A stretch of DNA of 64,000 nt from assembly GCA_964019055.1 (NCBI GenBank), contig OZ025208.1, forward strand, positions 17,692,228-17,756,227, read 5' to 3'. This document shows, in pieces, positions 60,001-64,000 of the stretch. Below the pieces are notes generated by a model. The model was given only the letters and a program-made list of their open reading frames with translations. It had not been told where the DNA came from and made no database searches. The first letter of the stretch is position 1. Every line of letters starts with the position of its first letter. The position numbers were made by a program, and so were the translations under genes. This DNA comes from Anthopleura xanthogrammica. Its lineage: Eukaryota; Cnidaria; Anthozoa; Actiniaria; Actiniidae.

Positions 60001-61518
60001 TTGATCAAGATGTACAAAACAACCCGCCTGGTAAAAAAAAAAAAAAAAAAAAAAAAAAAGACAGTCAATAAATGTCAGTAAAAGAGACTCTGTCTTATAA
60101 TCCGAGGATGTTTAGGGTCTGATAACTACATAAGTAATCTTGCTTTACGAAAATAATTTTACTTAAAAACCATTCCAGTGTCATGCAGAGGACAGACCGA
60201 GGACCGAGGACAAGCATAACTGCCTATATACCATCGAGACATTCCTTCAAATCTTTTGATAGAAAGAAAAAAAACGTCTCCCTTATCCTATACCGAGGTC
60301 CTTAGGTGTTATCATATATTTTTCTTGCTGTGTTATTTAATTATTTCTTATTAATTCTATTTTATTTCACTGATTGAACAGCCCTTTTAGAAGCGATTCT
60401 TAAAGCTTAACACGTGGAAACTCGTGTTGTACACAAAGGAAAAGTCCTTCAAAGTATTGAGAGAGTCTATAACTAATTACATGCTAGATTGATCGTGAGG
60501 TGTTGATGCTGTTAAAATTAATAGTAAAAATGATTAATCTTCTAGATTTGAGAAAACAGTATACTTTGCAGAAATAAGGATGAAAAATGAAGAGCTATAA
60601 TATGAGCAGTTTGTGTCAGAAATTGAACAGAGGTCAGGGATAAAATACCGGGGGAAAATATTGCATAAACTTGTTGTATTTCTAAATAGAGGTCGAATAA
60701 GACTTTAATAATCACTAATTACTCAGTATAACTAGAAATAACATAATAATTAACAGCAAAACTTGGATAAAAACATCAAAATTCAAAGAGCTACTATGTC
60801 ATAACTGAACAGCCAGCAAAACATCAAAGCTAGACTATATAGTGCACATTAGTTAGATTCCCAAAAGTTTCCTGGAGAATAATTTTCCAATTCAAGAGGA
60901 ATATAACTATGAATAAATGCAATAAAATATATATTTAGGGAGGAAATATTCAATAAATTTATAAAAAATTTAGCATGGTGTGAAAAATGTAATTATGTAT
61001 CGGGCTAGAATGGCTAAACATACACTAGAACAACCAGGACAAAAACTGTATATTTTCTTTCGCAGCGATGGCAAATAATCAAGAAGTTTCCTAGCGAGTA
61101 ATCATAATCCATCAACAATGTATTCGAGTCAGTACCGTCGTCATCTTAATACGCAGTGACAGTCTGTTGGGTGATGTGTTCGAAGTGAAATCAAAACAGT
61201 TGCATGCAGAACGTTTAAATATTAGAGAGATCTTTCACTTGTATTTTTGATATTATGTAGCCATGACTATCACACTGTTTTGTAGAGCTGAGTATTGAGT
61301 TCTGCTGTTATGAATCAACGTTTATCTTACCTTCCTGTGTAGACAGCCCACTCTCGAAACACTGCAGCATCGACCTCTTCTTTCCACGACTGTCGAGAGC
61401 CATGCTTCCATGGAACGCGAAATATTCTTCTATCTTTATCGAGCCATTCTAACCCAAGGAAGTTCCCACTTTCTATTTGGAGAACTAACCAATCCCTTAG
61501 ACGCAGTCGTCTTTGCAT
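57065..61518 (-). CDS. Interferon regulatory factor (IRF) family protein; DNA-binding domain, no IAD seen
   Basis: Exons in phase: 61518-61331, 59117-58945, 58187-58084, 57950-57857, 57343-57303 and 57188-57065 (or from 57224 using an upstream acceptor). Exons 1-2 form a complete IRF DNA-binding domain with the tryptophan pattern (RDWLV, LEWLD, VPWKH, REWA, RRWKTNF) and an FKVYKM end. The intron after AVYTG is at a position also used in vertebrate IRF genes. Exons 3-6 encode a short Ser/Thr/Pro-containing tail without recognisable IRF-association domain. The last donor (57064) has no clear partner; a short exon at 54507-54473 would end the protein after 11 codons. The start MQRRLRLRDWL fits the family. 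Nuclear DNA-binding transcription factor by family. A 400-base GAA tract lies in intron 2. Confidence 0.86.
57404..57612 (-). repeat. 57-bp minisatellite, ~3.7 copies, inverted relative to 9815-10375
   Basis: AACCTCTGGGCTGATCTAAG and CTCACAGATCAAACCCTGAA repeat with a 57-base period. It is the reverse complement of the array 47 kb away, here in an intron of the IRF gene. Confidence 0.93.
58335..58746 (+). repeat. GAA/GAT purine-rich microsatellite, ~410 bases
   Basis: Almost pure GAA with scattered GAT, so the plus strand is all purine over long stretches. It lies in intron 2 of the minus-strand IRF gene (58188-58944), so its transcript would carry UUC repeats. The poly-Leu, poly-Phe and poly-Lys frames are not genes. 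Confidence 0.97.
60034..60059 (+). repeat. Poly(A) run
   Basis: About 26 A residues in IRF intron 1; possibly the tail of a retroposed sequence, though no donor sequence is recognisable next to it. Confidence 0.9.
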
Positions 61519-64000
61519 TTTCGGATTTGCTTCAGCGACTGAGTAACGTTACACGCGGCCAAAAGGGAATTCTTGTAAGAATGCCTTCCTCGACCTTCTT
61601 TCTCTAGGGCGGGGTTTTTGATCGATTTTGTAGAATTTCACTCGAAAAAACTAGCGATCTTCAAAAGATTTGAACGTTTGATAAACTTTTCGTATTTGAG
61701 GATCTAAATAATTCTTGTTACCTATAGAGGAAACATCTTGATTGATAGAAAGGTTGTGAAACTGCACGAAGTTGAAGCGAGCTGAAGCGATATCTCTGTT
61801 CACACGTGTATTTATATCACCCACCAAGGGGGGGAGTTTCCAGCCTTGTCGCTCTGGCCAGCCTAATTTGAATATAGCCTTTCAGTTTAGTCCTTTCGCT
61901 TACAAGGACGTTTCGATCTTTGGTTTGTATTTCAACTTTCGGATCTATTGTTTTTCACACCACTCGTGAGACTGAATTCTTTTTATGTCCAGAATTCTTA
62001 GAAGTATCACTGTATATGTTGTTGTAGGACGCCCATTTGGAGATTCCTTATTGACAACCAGACCTAGCAGCGAGGTAAATAACACAATAAAGAAACTAGG
62101 ATTTTTTGTTTAAAATTGAATATAAATCACTTGTGAATACGAGATGAATAGATTAAACAATGTTGTGAAAAACGGTAAGGAAAGCAAGGAGGACCAGGAT
62201 TAGTATGTTTATTCACCAAACAGTCTTGTTAAGGGTGCGAATCTGGTAGTCTTGAGGAAGGGAGATGGTAATGGATCTCAAAGCACAATCCTGAGATAAG
62301 GATTAGGCATGTATGAAATGGCTCGGAAACTTGGACAGCTAGTTGGAAATCAAACTAAATAGGCTTATTTGTTTGTCGAAGCACGAGGTCGCGTTCACAA
62401 ACACGTTTTTCGTACTTTCGCTAAGGCTATTTTTTTCAAAGTTGATTATCAAATTCTTGGAAAAATTGGTAAAACACATGGTCGAACACCTTGGGAAATG
62501 TTAAAAGAGAAATTAGAAAATGAGTCGAGTTGGTTTCTATATATAAACACTATCATTCCTTTTGTTTGCGAGGTCTATTTGCTTGATCATAGAACTACCT
62601 CTGCCAAGTGCCACCCCAGCGCTAGCCATGTATAAACTACACTACTTCATGTCACTGATGAATAGTAATACTCTAGCCATGCATGCATAACTTACCACCA
62701 AAATTATCTATATTATCCTTATGACAATATTACCCTATGATACTCAAATAATCCATTATAATTATCTCTGAAGGAATAAATAAATAAAAGAAAAAAAATA
62801 CCTCAAATTTGCTTGCATATATTAATTGACTTGCTGCACATCAATTTCATTTTTTTTGTGCATTAAATTTTTTAAATATTGTGATAAAAAAAAGAGTACG
62901 TGACAAACTAGATTAGTTTAGTTCCATAAAATGTAGTTTTGTTGTCCCAGGACCGGTCTTCCCGTATAGCTACAACTATTTGTCAAAAACTAAAATACCA
63001 CTTAGAATTCAGTATACAGTAATTATACAATGGTCCTCATGCTTCGTTACTTGACAGCATGGTAAAAATGAGACCAAAATGGTGTATCTGATCTTAGCTC
63101 TCTTCATCCAGGCTAAACCTCGGCTCTACGACCCAAGATAACACACAACTGACGTATCTATCAAGGTAGTTTACTACTCTTTTTTACTATTACTATCGTA
63201 GTTGTATTCTTGGTGACGTCATCTTCGTGCAGGTATTAAAGCAGAATTCGAAATTATATATATATAATTGATGCTGTTGCTGATGCTTCAATTTCCTCAT
63301 GATTCAAATACTAGAACAAAAATCCTAGCTTTCATTTTAGTAAAGTAATAAAAATTTGAGAGCTAAAGTGATAAAAGTAATCCTGCATTTTGGTATTGTT
63401 TAAAGGACAGTCGAGCAGTAGCAGTCTATTTATAGCATTCTTTAAAGACCCGTTCTTGGTTTCGACCAGCCACTATATCAAAGGTTCAAAACTGCATGTC
63501 CAGTATTTGAACTGTACAGTGATTCAATCCACACTGAGGGAGCTATTCACCCAGGAACTACAAAGCCATTCTTAGCTTGTAGCTATGTGAATCAGTTGAA
63601 AATTATCACTTATCATAGATAATTGCATGAATATGCATATCCAAGTTTACATTCAATGAATTTCGCGGAAAAGCGAGAAGAAAATAGATCAAAAATCAAG
63701 AAACCCTGCATTGAATACTTTGTAGTAGGCTTCAAACCAATAAAAAAATAAATGTTGTTTTAATAAGTGGTTTTTTACTGATTGTTTATTCTGGTCAATA
63801 AACCCTCATGTTTATCACAATTGTTCCATAGATTATACTTCAAGCTACAGGAAATACATATTTTCATTTACAGTGTTGATTATTCTAGGTTCTAGAAGGA
63901 AAACGTACAGCACAAAGAAACAACTTCAAATTTAAGCTATCTTTGTTAAAATGTATTATAGTGATAAAAGGAATGCCGGTTTGATGTAGTCAGATATTAT
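61519..64000. other. Region upstream of the IRF gene; no gene recognised
   Basis: Immediately beyond 61518 lies the likely IRF promoter and 5' UTR. Further right I see only AT-rich sequence. A frame near 62369-62635 (RVHKHVFRTFAKAIFFKVDY...) has no motif I recognise and no ATG start that I would trust. Confidence 0.45.

Noticed and set aside
62369..62635. Possible small gene (88 codons)
   Set aside because: Starts at TTG, not ATG, has no recognisable motif or splice context, and lies in AT-rich sequence. It remains unassigned.

Overview
The window looks like nuclear DNA of an invertebrate animal, most probably an anthozoan cnidarian. The genes are intron-rich with GT/AG splice sites. The families present are metazoan: a CKK-domain microtubule protein, an interferon regulatory factor, and secreted PAN, C-type lectin, LamG, ShKT and DUF4773-like proteins. 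Introns and spacers are AT-rich and full of foldback MITEs, minisatellites and a BEL/Pao retrotransposon. The assignment to Cnidaria is inference. A 200-base run of N (20285-20484) marks an assembly gap.

Layout. 1-3923 (-): decayed BEL/Pao element running off the left edge. 3971-7563 and 14141-17632: two direct copies of a ~3.5 kb segment. The right copy belongs to a complete seven-exon gene (12286-17126, +) for a secreted protein in which a LamG-like cassette sits inside a C-type lectin domain. The left copy has only the last four exons. 17633-23120: spacer with a tetranucleotide-free mix of trinucleotide and 95-bp tandem repeats, the N gap and a probable 5' UTR. 23121-36760 (+): nine-exon gene for a ~2259-residue protein with at least 13 copies of a ~32-residue repeat, a coiled coil and a C-terminal CKK domain, but no CH domain. 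38343-46668 (-): three tandem copies of a small secreted-protein gene of the DUF4773 type; two are complete, and the most 3' one (38343-40481) has lost its core exon. 48045-52190 (-): secreted protein alternating CC-rich modules with two ShKT domains. 57065-61518 (-): IRF-family gene with a split DNA-binding domain and no recognisable IRF-association domain. 61519-64000: no convincing gene.

Most exon calls rest on reading-phase agreement: the exons proposed for the lectin, CKK, DUF4773, ShKT and IRF genes join in frame at canonical splice sites. The secreted genes are probably epithelial or immune-facing products, the IRF a transcription factor and the CKK protein cytoskeletal; nothing shows that they act together.

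The most interesting observations are the repeat-rich CKK protein, the LamG cassette nested in a lectin domain with symmetrical phase-1 boundaries, clustered amino-acid-changing differences between the duplicated LamG exons, the 37-copy GACGTAGT array 20 bases from a splice acceptor, and the density of foldback elements, several of which can be dated by empty sites in paralogous copies.
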